A DNA stretch of 64,000 nucleotides from Euryarchaeota archaeon UBA242 (GCA_002499015.1 DAJY01000098.1:1-64000); one strand, 5' to 3'. Shown: positions 49,828-58,770, counted from the stretch's first letter. The notes: generated by a model from the sequence alone, not told the origin. Translations and numbers: made by a program.

Positions 49828-50400
49828 ATGGCGGATGCAATGCAACGACTCCGAAGCAGTTTGCAGAATGCACCAGTTATTTGGAAAGGCGATTACCCAT
49901 ATTTCATTCACCCACTTACAGACGGAGTTCCTAGATTAGACCCTGAAGTCCTATCCGCAGTTACAGATTTGTGCTTAGAAGCGATAGATTGGAATAATGT
50001 GGATTTGATTATTGGTATAGAGGCTATGGGTTTGCCCCTTACCGCTCCATTGAGCATAAGTTCAGGAAAACCATTAGTTGTGGTAAGGAAAAGATCATAC
50101 GGTCTTGAAGGAGAAGTAGTAATAGATCAATCGACTGGATATTCAAAGGGTGAAATGTTCCTAAATGATGTCAAGTCAGGAGAGAGAGTCGTCATTGTCG
50201 ATGATGTTTTATCAACCGGAGGGACTATTCGGGCGATTATCAAAGGAATTGAAAAAACTGGTGCGGAAATAATGCACATCATAACCGTTGTAGAAAAGGG
50301 GTCTGGTTTGAAATTACTTCAAACCGATTATCCGAACATCAAAATTGAATCTTTAGTTCGCCTTGAAATGGACGGAGCAAAGGTTGTAATTCTTGACTGA
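49828..50400 (+). CDS. Purine phosphoribosyltransferase (HGPRTase-like)
   Basis: 190 residues from the ATG at 49828, preferred over longer in-frame extensions that overlap gcvH. The PRPP-binding loop VVIVDDVLSTGGT is the diagnostic feature; the IIGIEAMGLPLTAPLS and SYGLEGEVVIDQ stretches match archaeal APRT/HGPRT-type salvage enzymes. It transfers ribose phosphate from PRPP to a purine base in salvage. It is followed with no gap by the Dph2 frame, and likely shares a transcript with it. Adenine versus hypoxanthine/guanine preference is not readable. Confidence 0.82.
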   Translation: MADAMQRLRSSLQNAPVIWKGDYPYFIHPLTDGVPRLDPEVLSAVTDLCLEAIDWNNVDLIIGIEAMGLPLTAPLSISSGKPLVVVRKRSYGLEGEVVIDQSTGYSKGEMFLNDVKSGERVVIVDDVLSTGGTIRAIIKGIEKTGAEIMHIITVVEKGSGLKLLQTDYPNIKIESLVRLEMDGAKVVILD

Positions 50401-50467
50401 ATTAACCTTTTCAAAAAAGCATCCTTTGATGAAGGTGGTCATTACCCCCCTGCAAATAGGGAACATC

Positions 50468-51577
50468 ATGGACTTAGACCATCACAATTTCGAACTGACT
50501 GAGTTAATGGAAAGAATCCGTACCAGTGATCATCGATTAATTGCTCTTCAACTTCCGGAAGGATTGAAAATGCAAGCCTTAGAAATGATGGATCAAATTG
50601 AAACTGAAACAAGTGCAAAGGTAATACTTGCAGCAGACCCATGTTACGGTGCCTGTGACCTTGTTCATGACAAGATGAAGAATATGGGTGTTGAGATGGT
50701 AGCGCATATGGGTCATAGCCAAATGAATATTGAATCTGGTATGCCAACATTATTTATTAATGTCACATATGATGGAGACCCTGAATTAACTCCAGTGATA
50801 CCGTTCCTAGAAAATCACCTAGCAATGGCAAAGAAACGTCTCCTAGACCAAGAAAACCCTGTTGAACTCAGTACAGAAGATGCTCAAGAGAAGTTTTTAG
50901 ATGCAGTTGGCCGCCTATCACCCCTCACAGGTACAAAATTGGGATTGGTTGGTGCAATTCAACACTTGCATTTATTGCCAGAGTTCCAGGTCCGTTTAGA
51001 GAAAGCAGGTTATGATGTAATAATTCCATTAGGTGGGGCTCGCCTATCCTTCCCAGGACAGGTTCTAGGGTGTAATTATTCAGGTGACCAAGATGATATT
51101 GGACATTACTTATTCCTAGGCAGCGGTGATTTCCATCCGATCGGATTAGTATTACACACTGGAAAACCTCTTGCAATGTTAGACCCATATAGTGGGGAGG
51201 CAAAAGAAATGTCTCTTCTAAGTGTTGAGAGAATACTAAGACAACGCTTTGGACTAATTATGGCCTGTGATAACGCACAAAGTTTTGGAATCCTCATAGG
51301 TGAAAAACCTGGTCAGATGCGTCGCACTCTTGCCCTAAGGATGAAAAGAATGCTAGAGAAGCATGGTAAGAAAGGTTACTTGATGGCATTGGAACATGTC
51401 AGCCCAGAATTGATAGACTTCTATCCAGTTGATGCATTTGTTAATACTGCATGCCCAAGAATCGCTATAGATGATGCAGTACGCTATAAAAAGCCATTAC
51501 TAACTCCGTTTGAGTTAGAGGTCGTACTTGGTGAAAAGCAATGGGAACTCGGTTACCAATTTGACGAAATTCCTTGA
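50468..51577 (+). CDS. dph2: Diphthamide synthase Dph2
   Basis: Archaeal Dph2, the [4Fe-4S] radical SAM enzyme that starts diphthamide synthesis on translation elongation factor 2. Cluster cysteines are spread over the three domains: ADPCYGACDL in the first, LGCNYSGDQ in the second, ACPRIAIDDA in the third; LIALQLPEGLKMQAL is the typical N-terminal block. The start is uncertain: the ATG at 50468 (369 residues) begins just before the conserved region, while a TTG at 50393 and an ATG at 50429 give longer frames. It follows the phosphoribosyltransferase gene without a gap and precedes Orc1. Confidence 0.85.
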   Translation: MDLDHHNFELTELMERIRTSDHRLIALQLPEGLKMQALEMMDQIETETSAKVILAADPCYGACDLVHDKMKNMGVEMVAHMGHSQMNIESGMPTLFINVTYDGDPELTPVIPFLENHLAMAKKRLLDQENPVELSTEDAQEKFLDAVGRLSPLTGTKLGLVGAIQHLHLLPEFQVRLEKAGYDVIIPLGGARLSFPGQVLGCNYSGDQDDIGHYLFLGSGDFHPIGLVLHTGKPLAMLDPYSGEAKEMSLLSVERILRQRFGLIMACDNAQSFGILIGEKPGQMRRTLALRMKRMLEKHGKKGYLMALEHVSPELIDFYPVDAFVNTACPRIAIDDAVRYKKPLLTPFELEVVLGEKQWELGYQFDEIP

Positions 51578-51669
51578 GTTGAAAAAAATAGAATTCAAAG
51601 CAATTTGCTTTTTCCCTTGCTTCAACTGCCCCTATGTTCAATAACGGTTGACGAGAGCCTTCCCTTGTT

Positions 51670-52872
51670 ATGAGTAACTACCTTGACCGAATTGGAGCGG
51701 GTTTCGTCCTAGCCAATCCAGAGGGTCTAGATTTTGACTACATGCCAGATGAATTAGTCGGCAGAGATGACATTCAGAAGCAATTAGCGAGTAAGTTTTC
51801 AACCTTATCACATCCTGATGGGACTGGACGTGCAGTTATTACTGGCCCCGTGGGCTGTGGTAAAACAGTTTTAGCCGGAACATTTTGTAGAGATATTCAA
51901 CGACATTTAGTAAATAAAAGGCAAATAAAGTATGTTCAAATAAATTGCAGGAACGCATCCACTAGCATGCGAGTAGTCCAACGTATTCTTCACAAATTAG
52001 ACCCTGGCCACCCAGATAGAGGCCTTTCTATGGGAGAATTGTTGATTAGCCTACGAAAATTGGTTCGAAGGGATTCTGCTCACTTAATCGTTGTACTAGA
52101 TGAGGTTGACCACATGTTGAGACGCTCTGGTGACGACCTTCTTTACCAACTTCTAAGAATTGATGAGGACCAATCTGGAAAGGGCACATTATCTTTGATT
52201 ATAATCAGCCAAGAGCAGGTACTAGACCTGTTAGAAACAGCTGTAATATCGAGGATGGGTAGTACAAATCATATCATGATCCCACCATATACAGTTGATG
52301 GAATTGAACAGATTATCAACCAGCGTGCACAATACTCCTTAGTAGGTGGGACTTTTTCGCCTAAGATTATCCGACTAATCGCAGAAAAGGCTGGCCCAAG
52401 TGGTGATGCTAGAAGAGGAATTGAACTACTTTCTGCAGCGGTGGAACGTTGTGAATTTAGGCAGGATGCGCAAAGTGTAAGAGAGATACTGGTTGAAGAT
52501 ATTCATGAGCCAAACGATGGTGTCGCGTTGCAAATAGGAGTCAAGTTAGAAGTTGTTGATGACCTTTCGGCACACCAAATGTTGGTTCTTCTAGCATTGT
52601 GCAGGAGATTAAAAACTGAAGAGACTATGTCGATGGGAGATGTTGAATCTCTCTATGCTGTAGTCTGCGAAGAATACGATCAGAAACAAAAGAGTCACAC
52701 AACGATTTGGAAATATATAAAGTATCTAGAACAGCAGCAGTTGATTGATTCTAAGGTTTCAAACATTAGCGATGGAAGGGGTAGGACAACCCATTTGAGC
52801 ATGCCACATCACCTACCAGCGGACCTCTCAAGTCGCCTTGAATTGCTACTTCCTAAGCGACTACGACGCTAA
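51670..52872 (+). CDS. orc1: Orc1/Cdc6 replication initiator
   Basis: AAA+ initiator that recognises archaeal origins and loads the MCM helicase. 400 residues: Walker A GPVGCGKT at 59-66, Walker B LIVVLDEVDH in the region of residue 140, a sensor segment ISRMGSTNHIMIPPY, arginine-containing GPSGDARRGIELLSAAVER, and a C-terminal winged-helix domain (about 290-400) for DNA binding. The ATG at 51670 has no ribosome binding site, and the transcript may be leaderless. Many archaeal origins lie beside orc1 genes, but no ORB-like repeats were seen in the 92 bp upstream or the 73 bp downstream. Confidence 0.93.
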   Translation: MSNYLDRIGAGFVLANPEGLDFDYMPDELVGRDDIQKQLASKFSTLSHPDGTGRAVITGPVGCGKTVLAGTFCRDIQRHLVNKRQIKYVQINCRNASTSMRVVQRILHKLDPGHPDRGLSMGELLISLRKLVRRDSAHLIVVLDEVDHMLRRSGDDLLYQLLRIDEDQSGKGTLSLIIISQEQVLDLLETAVISRMGSTNHIMIPPYTVDGIEQIINQRAQYSLVGGTFSPKIIRLIAEKAGPSGDARRGIELLSAAVERCEFRQDAQSVREILVEDIHEPNDGVALQIGVKLEVVDDLSAHQMLVLLALCRRLKTEETMSMGDVESLYAVVCEEYDQKQKSHTTIWKYIKYLEQQQLIDSKVSNISDGRGRTTHLSMPHHLPADLSSRLELLLPKRLRR

Positions 52873-52945
52873 ATGTACTGCCATGCCTATGCGGTTAGCC
52901 TAAATATGGGTCTCTTGTCGGCGAGTTATTCTAAGTGGTGTGAAT

Positions 52946-53437
52946 ATGGCAGTTGGACAAAAAGGAGAATTCGTCGCCGTAGTCAATGATACAGATCCTG
53001 CTAACGGTGGCAGGTCTTATTCATTGAAAATTAGTGGAAATAATCATGCTCAATTATTGGGCAGAAAAATTGGAGATATCGTCGACGGTATTTTCGTTGG
53101 AGAGGGAGAAAAAATTCTTTCCGGTTTCAAATTACAAATCACTGGTGGTTCAGATAAAACTGGAACCCCTCTTCGCCGTGACCTTGAAGGCGGTTCCCGC
53201 CAAGCAATTCTGGTCACTGCATCCACTGGATTCAAGGGCCACTCCCTAGTATTCAAGAGCAAAGGTGGGGAAAAGAAGCGTTTTCGCTACAAATTAGACG
53301 GACTACGCAAGCGTAGAAACTTCCGCGGTAACACTATCACCCAGGACACTCGTCAAATCAATTTGAAAGTAACTGAAGCAGGTAATAAGAGCCTTGCTGA
53401 CATAACTTCTTCTGGAAGCGAAGAAGCAGCGGAGTGA
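52946..53437 (+). CDS. rps6e: Ribosomal protein S6e
   Basis: Small-subunit ribosomal protein of the archaeal/eukaryotic S6e family. 163 residues from an ATG at 52946; a GTG at 52940 is possible. The core has GRKIGDIVDGIFVGEGEKIL, GFKLQITGGSDKTGTPLRRD and KRFRYKLDGLRKRRNFRGNT, all typical of S6e. It is longer than the usual archaeal form, ending in a tail rich in Ser, Glu and Ala. It is followed at about 40 bp by aIF2-gamma; this order is commonly conserved in archaea. Confidence 0.93.
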   Translation: MAVGQKGEFVAVVNDTDPANGGRSYSLKISGNNHAQLLGRKIGDIVDGIFVGEGEKILSGFKLQITGGSDKTGTPLRRDLEGGSRQAILVTASTGFKGHSLVFKSKGGEKKRFRYKLDGLRKRRNFRGNTITQDTRQINLKVTEAGNKSLADITSSGSEEAAE

Positions 53438-53476
53438 AACCCGAGAGGGATTTCGTGAATTGAGGAGTAGGGAAGA

Positions 53477-54715
53477 ATGGCAAGAACGCTTCCTTCTCAA
53501 CCTGAAATCAACATTGGTCTTGTAGGTCATGTTGACCATGGAAAAACAACTCTAACTCAAGCTCTTTCTGGAGTTTGGACCGATACCCATTCAGAAGAAA
53601 GAAAGCGCGGTATTTCAATAAAGTTAGGATATGCTGACACAGCATTCTACAAAACCAAAGAAGGACAATACTACGCAACAGGTCGAAGGCCTGATGGCGG
53701 AGATGATATTGAAAATGAACTACAAAGAGTTGTTTCCTTCGTGGATGCACCTGGTCACGAGACTTTGATGGCAATAATGATCACTGGAGCATCTATTATG
53801 GATGGAGCACTGTTGATGGTTGCTGCTAATGAGACATGTCCGCAGCCTCAAACCAGGGAACATCTAATGGCTTTGGAAATCGCAGGGATTGAAAATATTG
53901 TTATCGTTCAAAATAAAATTGATTTAGTAAGTAAAGAACGTGCATTAGAGTCTTACCAAGAAGTTAAGTCTTTTTTGAAAGGTACAATTGCAGAAAACGC
54001 CCCTGTAATTCCTGTTTCAGCCCATCATGATGTCAATCTTGATATCCTAATCGATGCTATTGAACAAACAATTCCAACTCCTGACCGTTCAAAGGACAAG
54101 CGTTCTATCATGTATGTAGCACGCTCTTTTGACATCAACCGACCTGGAACACGCCCAAGTAAACTACAAGGCGGAGTTATTGGAGGAAGTATAGTTGAAG
54201 GTGAATTCAATGAAGGTGATGAAGTAATAATTGGACCCGGGCGTAAAATTGAGAAGGGTAACAAATCTACATGGGAACCGATTGAAGCGGTTATTAGCAG
54301 TATGCAAGGTGGTGGATTGAATTTGAAAACTATGCATGCTGGCGGCCTGTGTGGTATGGCAACTAAACTAGACCCGAGTATCACAACTGCTGATAATTTG
54401 AGCGGACAAGTCGTTGCCAAGAAGGGAGATTTACCTGAAGTACGCTACAGAATCGAGATTTCTGTTAATCTAATGGATACTATGGTGGCTGGAGAAGGTG
54501 AAAAACCTGAGAAGATACAGCCACTACGCAATAACGAAATGTTGATGCTAAATGTCGCTACTGCAACATCGGTTGGAGTAACTAAGAATGCTGAGAAAAC
54601 ACGTACTGGTCTTGAATTAAGACTTCCAATTTGTGCTGATGTAGGTCAAAGAGTTTCTTTGTCCCGCCGTGTCGGTTCACGCTGGAGACTAATTGGCTAC
54701 GGAACGATACAATAA
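53477..54715 (+). CDS. Translation initiation factor aIF2 gamma subunit
   Basis: GTPase subunit of aIF2, which carries initiator Met-tRNA to the small ribosomal subunit. 412 residues: G1 GHVDHGKT, the switch region SEERKRGISIKLGYAD, G3 DAPGH, G4 NKID and a G5-like SAH, then two beta-barrel domains. A notable gap: the segment between the switch and G3 (YKTKEGQYYATGRRPDGGDD), which in most aIF2-gamma proteins holds two C-x2-C pairs of a zinc knuckle, has no cysteine. Translation initiation is otherwise expected to be intact. It lies between S6e and the PIN-domain gene. Confidence 0.94.
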   Translation: MARTLPSQPEINIGLVGHVDHGKTTLTQALSGVWTDTHSEERKRGISIKLGYADTAFYKTKEGQYYATGRRPDGGDDIENELQRVVSFVDAPGHETLMAIMITGASIMDGALLMVAANETCPQPQTREHLMALEIAGIENIVIVQNKIDLVSKERALESYQEVKSFLKGTIAENAPVIPVSAHHDVNLDILIDAIEQTIPTPDRSKDKRSIMYVARSFDINRPGTRPSKLQGGVIGGSIVEGEFNEGDEVIIGPGRKIEKGNKSTWEPIEAVISSMQGGGLNLKTMHAGGLCGMATKLDPSITTADNLSGQVVAKKGDLPEVRYRIEISVNLMDTMVAGEGEKPEKIQPLRNNEMLMLNVATATSVGVTKNAEKTRTGLELRLPICADVGQRVSLSRRVGSRWRLIGYGTIQ

Positions 54716-54729
54716 CCGTGCCAACAAAC

Positions 54730-54770
54730 GCACATTTCATCAAAGATTGCTGTTCAGCAGTGAAATGTGC
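54730..54770. promoter_or_regulatory. 10-bp hairpin covering the start of the PIN gene
   Basis: GCACATTTCA (54730-54739) and TGAAATGTGC (54761-54770) are perfect reverse complements with a 21-nt spacer that itself contains GCTG/CAGC. The 3' arm includes the GTG start codon at 54767 of the PIN-domain gene. In RNA this would hide the start in a stem. Confidence 0.65.
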
Positions 54771-55141
54771 AGAGAATAATTGTTGATGCGTGCGGCTGGG
54801 TTGCTGTGATTGATGCTGGTATCAATATTGATGGAGCATTGATGCAGTTAGTGGGACCGAGTCAACTTCTATTATTACCTGATGTTGATAAGGAATTAGA
54901 CAAGGTTAATTCCCAGCGCTCTAAGAAAAAGTCACTATTGCTGCCATTATTGAAGGCAAAAACAATAATGATCGATGCACCTGAAGATTCTGGGAACCAT
55001 CCTGATGACCAAATATTCGCATTCGCAAAGAATGAAGGCATTCCTGTTTTAACCGTAGACAGAGAATTGAAGCGTCGACTTTTTGAAGCGGGAATTTCTG
55101 TAATAGAAGTTGCAAAAAATAAGAGATTGAACATGATCTAA
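54767..55141 (+). CDS. PIN-domain protein
   Basis: 124-residue PIN-like ribonuclease. The acidic site residues are D7 in RIIVDACGW, the acidic pair in DVDKELDK, NHPDDQIFAFA and LTVDRELKRRL. Order after aIF2-gamma matches archaeal Fcf1-like PIN proteins, rather than the VapC toxin type, and no antitoxin-like gene is adjacent. The GTG start at 54767 lies in the 3' arm of a 10-bp hairpin, so its own translation may be controlled by RNA structure. A role in rRNA processing is inferred from the neighbour set; not proven. Confidence 0.75.
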   Translation: MQRIIVDACGWVAVIDAGINIDGALMQLVGPSQLLLLPDVDKELDKVNSQRSKKKSLLLPLLKAKTIMIDAPEDSGNHPDDQIFAFAKNEGIPVLTVDRELKRRLFEAGISVIEVAKNKRLNMI

Positions 55142-55381
55142 GCCCATGCCTAAATTAAAAATTGAAAGCGACGTGATTCAATTATTGAGGGTAACTGATT
55201 GATATATCAAAATAATAGCATGCGTTTATGGAAGACTCTTTCAATTTACTGGAGGTAAATGGGATTAGATCCGAACCGGTTCAATAACCACTTCCCAATG
55301 TGATTAACCTAGGTTTCAAGAGCAATATTGCTAAGTGCTTGGCATACCTACATCTTTACAGGAATGCTTGAAGATTTAGTG
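55142..55381. other. 240-bp gap with four perfect palindromes
   Basis: No protein frame was supported in this gap between convergent genes. It holds the perfect palindromes TTGATATATCAA (55199-55210), GAACCGGTTC (55273-55282), AACCTAGGTT (55306-55315) and AGCAATATTGCT (55321-55332), and the inverted repeat AATTGAA/TTCAATT (55160-55166 and 55177-55183). No tRNA, SRP RNA or RNase P RNA consensus was recognised. It may be a structured RNA or a protein-binding DNA site. Confidence 0.4.
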
Positions 55382-55681
55382 TTAAGGCAGGGTGAATAAG
55401 ACATCATCGCCATGCCCGTCTAATAATCTTAATTTTATCGCTGCATCTATCCAAGCATGAGCATAATTTATTGCTCCAAAGGCTCTTACTCGATCTCCAA
55501 TATTCAAAAAATGATGCGCATCTGAGGAATAATCGTCTGCCATCCTCATCATTATCGCTAATTGTGCAGATTGGTCACTACCTTCAGGATAGATAGGGGT
55601 TGCTTTTTTCCTTGCTCTTTTTGTAATATCAAGATAATGCAATACCCTTTCTTCCGTGAGTTCAATAAGTTCATCACTCAT
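55382..55681 (-). CDS. DUF357 family protein
   Basis: 99 residues, a known small archaeal helical family without assigned function. The family block is visible as DDYSSDAHHFLNIGDRVRAF followed by GAINYAHAWIDAAIKLRLL. It is the last gene of an overlapping minus-strand operon: its ATG overlaps the beta-propeller stop by 4 nt (ATGA). Coupling to an AAA+-like protein and a propeller protein suggests a common complex or pathway, which is inference. Confidence 0.82.
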   Translation of the reverse strand: MSDELIELTEERVLHYLDITKRARKKATPIYPEGSDQSAQLAIMMRMADDYSSDAHHFLNIGDRVRAFGAINYAHAWIDAAIKLRLLDGHGDDVLFTLP

Positions 55682-56724
55682 TCTCCACCCTCCTTTTGCC
55701 TTTTTAATAGGCGCCGAACATCTTCTTTACGCCCAAGAGCACCATACAGTTCCACTGCTATCGATAATTTCCCTTCATCTTCTGCATTTTGAGCTCGGAT
55801 GAATAAGTCCTTTCTTTCATCCCAGTTTCTTGCCATTGCCGCCTCTGCTGCAGCCTTAAATCGTCCTTTTCGCTCGGACTGTGCTAGATGCGGTGCAGAC
55901 CATTTACGAATTAACCCTGAACGTGTTGCTGTGACCATTGAATCTGCTGTAAGGCCAACGAGTAGGTCTCCTAAGTCCATAGAATCACCAAGGGTTTCAA
56001 CATCTTCTTCCAATGTCCTTGATATGTGATAGAGGCGCCCTTCAATGCCCAATACCCACCAACCATCAGCACTGTTTATTCCTTCCATGGCTTCAATTGA
56101 GTCTTGTTCAAGTCGGATCAAATCATCCCATCCGAATGGATGAGGAATACCTTGCCACAAACTACCATCGCTCGATTGTAATATGATTCTGCCATTTACT
56201 AATTCACTTGACCAACTCCAAATTCTGTCTTCAAGACACCTTTTCTTATCTGAACCGGTCAATCTACCGCACCAAACCCTTCCATCGCTTGCCTGCCACA
56301 TCAAATGCTCTCTATCCAGCCAACCAATTAATCTCCTGACCATTCCACTGTCCATACGACGAATTCCTCTTCCCTCCTGAGAGAAAAGATGCATGTTTCC
56401 ATCTCTACCAGATAAGACCCAACCTCCACCAGGCCTCGCTTTTATTCGAGTAAATCCTCCAGGACTACTTCGGCCTTCGTGGAGTAATGAACCATCCCTA
56501 GTCGACATAACATAGAACCCATGTGCTGCTAATACTCCAAGAAGACCTTGCCCACTATCAATTGCATGAACTTTGAATGGCATAACGACTGACCATCTTT
56601 CACTGCCATCATGCTCATAGAAAGATAAGTTTAATCCGCTACTAACAACTAATCCGCCTTCGCTTGCTGCAATGGTCGAAATAATGCTTGGTGTTTGTTT
56701 GGACCAAGTGATTTCCCAAGCCAT
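55678..56724 (-). CDS. Beta-propeller protein with helical C-terminus
   Basis: 348 residues. Residues about 1-270 consist of repeated strands ending in W-x-x or S-R-D-G-type turns, such as GGLVVSSGLNLSFYEHDGSE, GWVLSGRDGNMHLFSQEGRG, MWQASDGRVWCGRLTGSD, IILQSSDGSLWQGI and MVTATRSGLIRKWSAP, as in WD40 or PQQ-like propellers. The last 70 residues are helical (ARNWDERKDLFIRAQNAEDE), resembling TPR-like units. No signal peptide. The ATG at 56724 overlaps the upstream stop in a TAATG junction, and GGGGGGTGA lies before it. A protein-interaction platform is likely. Confidence 0.72.
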   Translation of the reverse strand: MAWEITWSKQTPSIISTIAASEGGLVVSSGLNLSFYEHDGSERWSVVMPFKVHAIDSGQGLLGVLAAHGFYVMSTRDGSLLHEGRSSPGGFTRIKARPGGGWVLSGRDGNMHLFSQEGRGIRRMDSGMVRRLIGWLDREHLMWQASDGRVWCGRLTGSDKKRCLEDRIWSWSSELVNGRIILQSSDGSLWQGIPHPFGWDDLIRLEQDSIEAMEGINSADGWWVLGIEGRLYHISRTLEEDVETLGDSMDLGDLLVGLTADSMVTATRSGLIRKWSAPHLAQSERKGRFKAAAEAAMARNWDERKDLFIRAQNAEDEGKLSIAVELYGALGRKEDVRRLLKRQKEGGE

Positions 56725-58748
56725 TAGAACTCACCCCCCATCAGATTCCATGCGGTCAATTGGGCTCTTGCAGATTGAGTTAATGTGAACAGTCGGCTTT
56801 TTCCAACTTTACGAGCGTTTAGAACTCCGCCCTTATGTAAGCGATTACTTATTTGAGACAGTCTAGCTCTTTTTATGTTTAATTCTTGTAATAGTTCTTG
56901 GTCTGATGGAGAATATTTTCTTTCATTAGCGGTTGCAACAACAACTGCCTCATGAGGTGATAAATTAGATAATACGCTCGTGTTTAATGGATGGTCGATT
57001 CTTTCTCCCATCTTTGGTTGCCTCAAACTCGTAAGTGCATCTATCAATCTTCTTCGATCAATCGTGCCATCTTGCTTTTGTGGTGCTAGCAAAGCGGTTT
57101 GAAGTGCATTGACTAGATTTGAGAATGTTTTCATGTCACCTTTTGACACAAATTCAGAATTTGATACCGAGTGTTCCGTATCTTGGTAATTACTTTCATC
57201 GCTATAATAACTGTTTTCGGCTTCTATTGGACCATCAACATCGTCATCCATGTAACCTGTTTCGTCATGCAGCATCGCAGTACCATCTCCTTCCAATCCT
57301 TCATCGCTTGATTCATCGATTAGGTTAGAATCTTTGGCCACCCACAATTCTGCCCCTTTTACAACTGCTGATTGTTCATAATCATCCGGGTTTTGAGGGT
57401 ATTTGTCTGGCGCCTCTCTCATTCTTCTGACCAATGAGCCAAACATTCCTGTCATTTCAACTGGTATTGGCTTAGTAGTTTCATTGTTGATTTCATCACT
57501 ATCATAAACATCAAATGGTGTTTCCTTTAGAGGGGCGTCGTTATCCTTTGAACTGCCTAAATCATCTAAATCTAAATCAAATCCAGAAAGTGAACCGCCT
57601 GGACCATGTATTTCTTGGAAATTATCATCTTGCGTTGTTTCTGAGTTCAGTTCATCGTTTTGGGGTCTAGATTGCCAAGGAGTGGAAGCATCCATGACCT
57701 CTACGCCGGCATCTTCTGAAGGATCTATTGATTTTTCAATCGATTCGATGTATTCCTCTCCTAGTTCACCTATTAATCTACCAAAAATATCAGGTTGGTC
57801 ATTATCTGCCGCAGAGGCGTCTAATTTGGCATCATCACTATTTCCCTCAATACTCGGCTCTGGCATCAAATCATTGGCAGATAAGTCACGCATAGAGGTG
57901 AAAATGCCTGTTGTAGATGCTTCTGGTTGTTGTGTAGGGAGTATTGCACTAGTATCGAATCCCTTTCTGTCACGTGAAATGTGATTTATATTATCTTGAG
58001 CCACTTGGTTTTGAGTCATCCGGTTGTTGTCTACTGCGTCCCTCATCACCCTGACAATCGAGGCAGGAAGGCCGTCGGTCATGGATAATAGGTGCTCAGC
58101 ATCCTCTTTTGGAAATGAGTACTGAGTACTACAAGCCGAACGTATTCTCAGATTTACCATTTCTTGAATAGACTCAACACTTAGTGGATTCAGCGTGTTC
58201 ACCATGTCAAATCTATTCAATACCGCTTCTGGTAAATGCGCTTTTTGTTTATGATCCAACACCACCACCATCAAAACCTGTAATCGTTCAATAACAGGTA
58301 AAGTATCTCTTAGTGCCACATTTAGAACTGCGGAATCAACCGTGGGTACATCGATTACCACCAGTGGCAGTTTACCAGTGAAGGATTTACTAGTTTCAAC
58401 CATTTCCGAAACAATCGCCGAATAATGTGAAGGAATATTCGGGCCAACTAGCCCCAAATATAATGATTCCAACAGACTTTTAGCGGGAGCAGATGCATGA
58501 ATATGGTCTAAGTGTAGCGAAAGTGGTGCCTCCTTTCCTAAGCATCTCAACAATGAAGTACGGCCAGAACCGACACTACCAACCATCAAAATACGCCTAG
58601 TTGAACAGAAATGGATGTGTTGGGCTAGACTATCAAATACTTCATTACGCCCTACTAAGAGGCTTTTTTGGCCTTCTTCTAGGGGTGATGTAGAAAATGG
58701 ATTGTGGAATAAGAGAGGGAGTTCTATCTCTTTACCTTCTATCCGCAT
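56724..58748 (-). CDS. AAA+-like protein with degenerate Walker motifs and C-terminal winged helix
   Basis: 674 residues from the ATG at 58748; a minus-strand TATA-like sequence 26 bp upstream predicts a leaderless transcript. An Orc1/Cdc6-like N-terminus (LVGRNEVFDSLAQHI) leads to GSVGSGRTSLL at 57-64, where the Walker A lysine is Arg, and PLVVIDVPT in the Walker B place, where the usual Glu is Val. A sensor/lid region (LNRFDMVNTLNPLSVESIQE, DGLPASIVRVMRDA) follows. A very acidic linker occupies about 290-530, and a winged-helix DNA-binding domain (QELNIKRARLSQISNRLHKG) the end. ATP hydrolysis is doubtful; DNA binding is likely. It heads the operon with the propeller and DUF357 genes. Confidence 0.68.
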   Translation of the reverse strand: MRIEGKEIELPLLFHNPFSTSPLEEGQKSLLVGRNEVFDSLAQHIHFCSTRRILMVGSVGSGRTSLLRCLGKEAPLSLHLDHIHASAPAKSLLESLYLGLVGPNIPSHYSAIVSEMVETSKSFTGKLPLVVIDVPTVDSAVLNVALRDTLPVIERLQVLMVVVLDHKQKAHLPEAVLNRFDMVNTLNPLSVESIQEMVNLRIRSACSTQYSFPKEDAEHLLSMTDGLPASIVRVMRDAVDNNRMTQNQVAQDNINHISRDRKGFDTSAILPTQQPEASTTGIFTSMRDLSANDLMPEPSIEGNSDDAKLDASAADNDQPDIFGRLIGELGEEYIESIEKSIDPSEDAGVEVMDASTPWQSRPQNDELNSETTQDDNFQEIHGPGGSLSGFDLDLDDLGSSKDNDAPLKETPFDVYDSDEINNETTKPIPVEMTGMFGSLVRRMREAPDKYPQNPDDYEQSAVVKGAELWVAKDSNLIDESSDEGLEGDGTAMLHDETGYMDDDVDGPIEAENSYYSDESNYQDTEHSVSNSEFVSKGDMKTFSNLVNALQTALLAPQKQDGTIDRRRLIDALTSLRQPKMGERIDHPLNTSVLSNLSPHEAVVVATANERKYSPSDQELLQELNIKRARLSQISNRLHKGGVLNARKVGKSRLFTLTQSARAQLTAWNLMGGEF

Positions 58749-58770
58749 ACTCCGAGCAATTCGAAGTGGG

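Noticed and set aside
51578..51669. Possible replication origin next to orc1
   Set aside because: No ORB-like repeats or clear AT-rich unwinding element were seen; only a weak AAAGC/GCTTT hairpin and a 7-bp inverted repeat (AGTTGAA/TTCAACT) are present.
54767..55141. PIN gene as a VapC toxin of a toxin-antitoxin pair
   Set aside because: No antitoxin-like gene lies upstream or downstream, and the aIF2-gamma neighbour fits an Fcf1-like processing role better.
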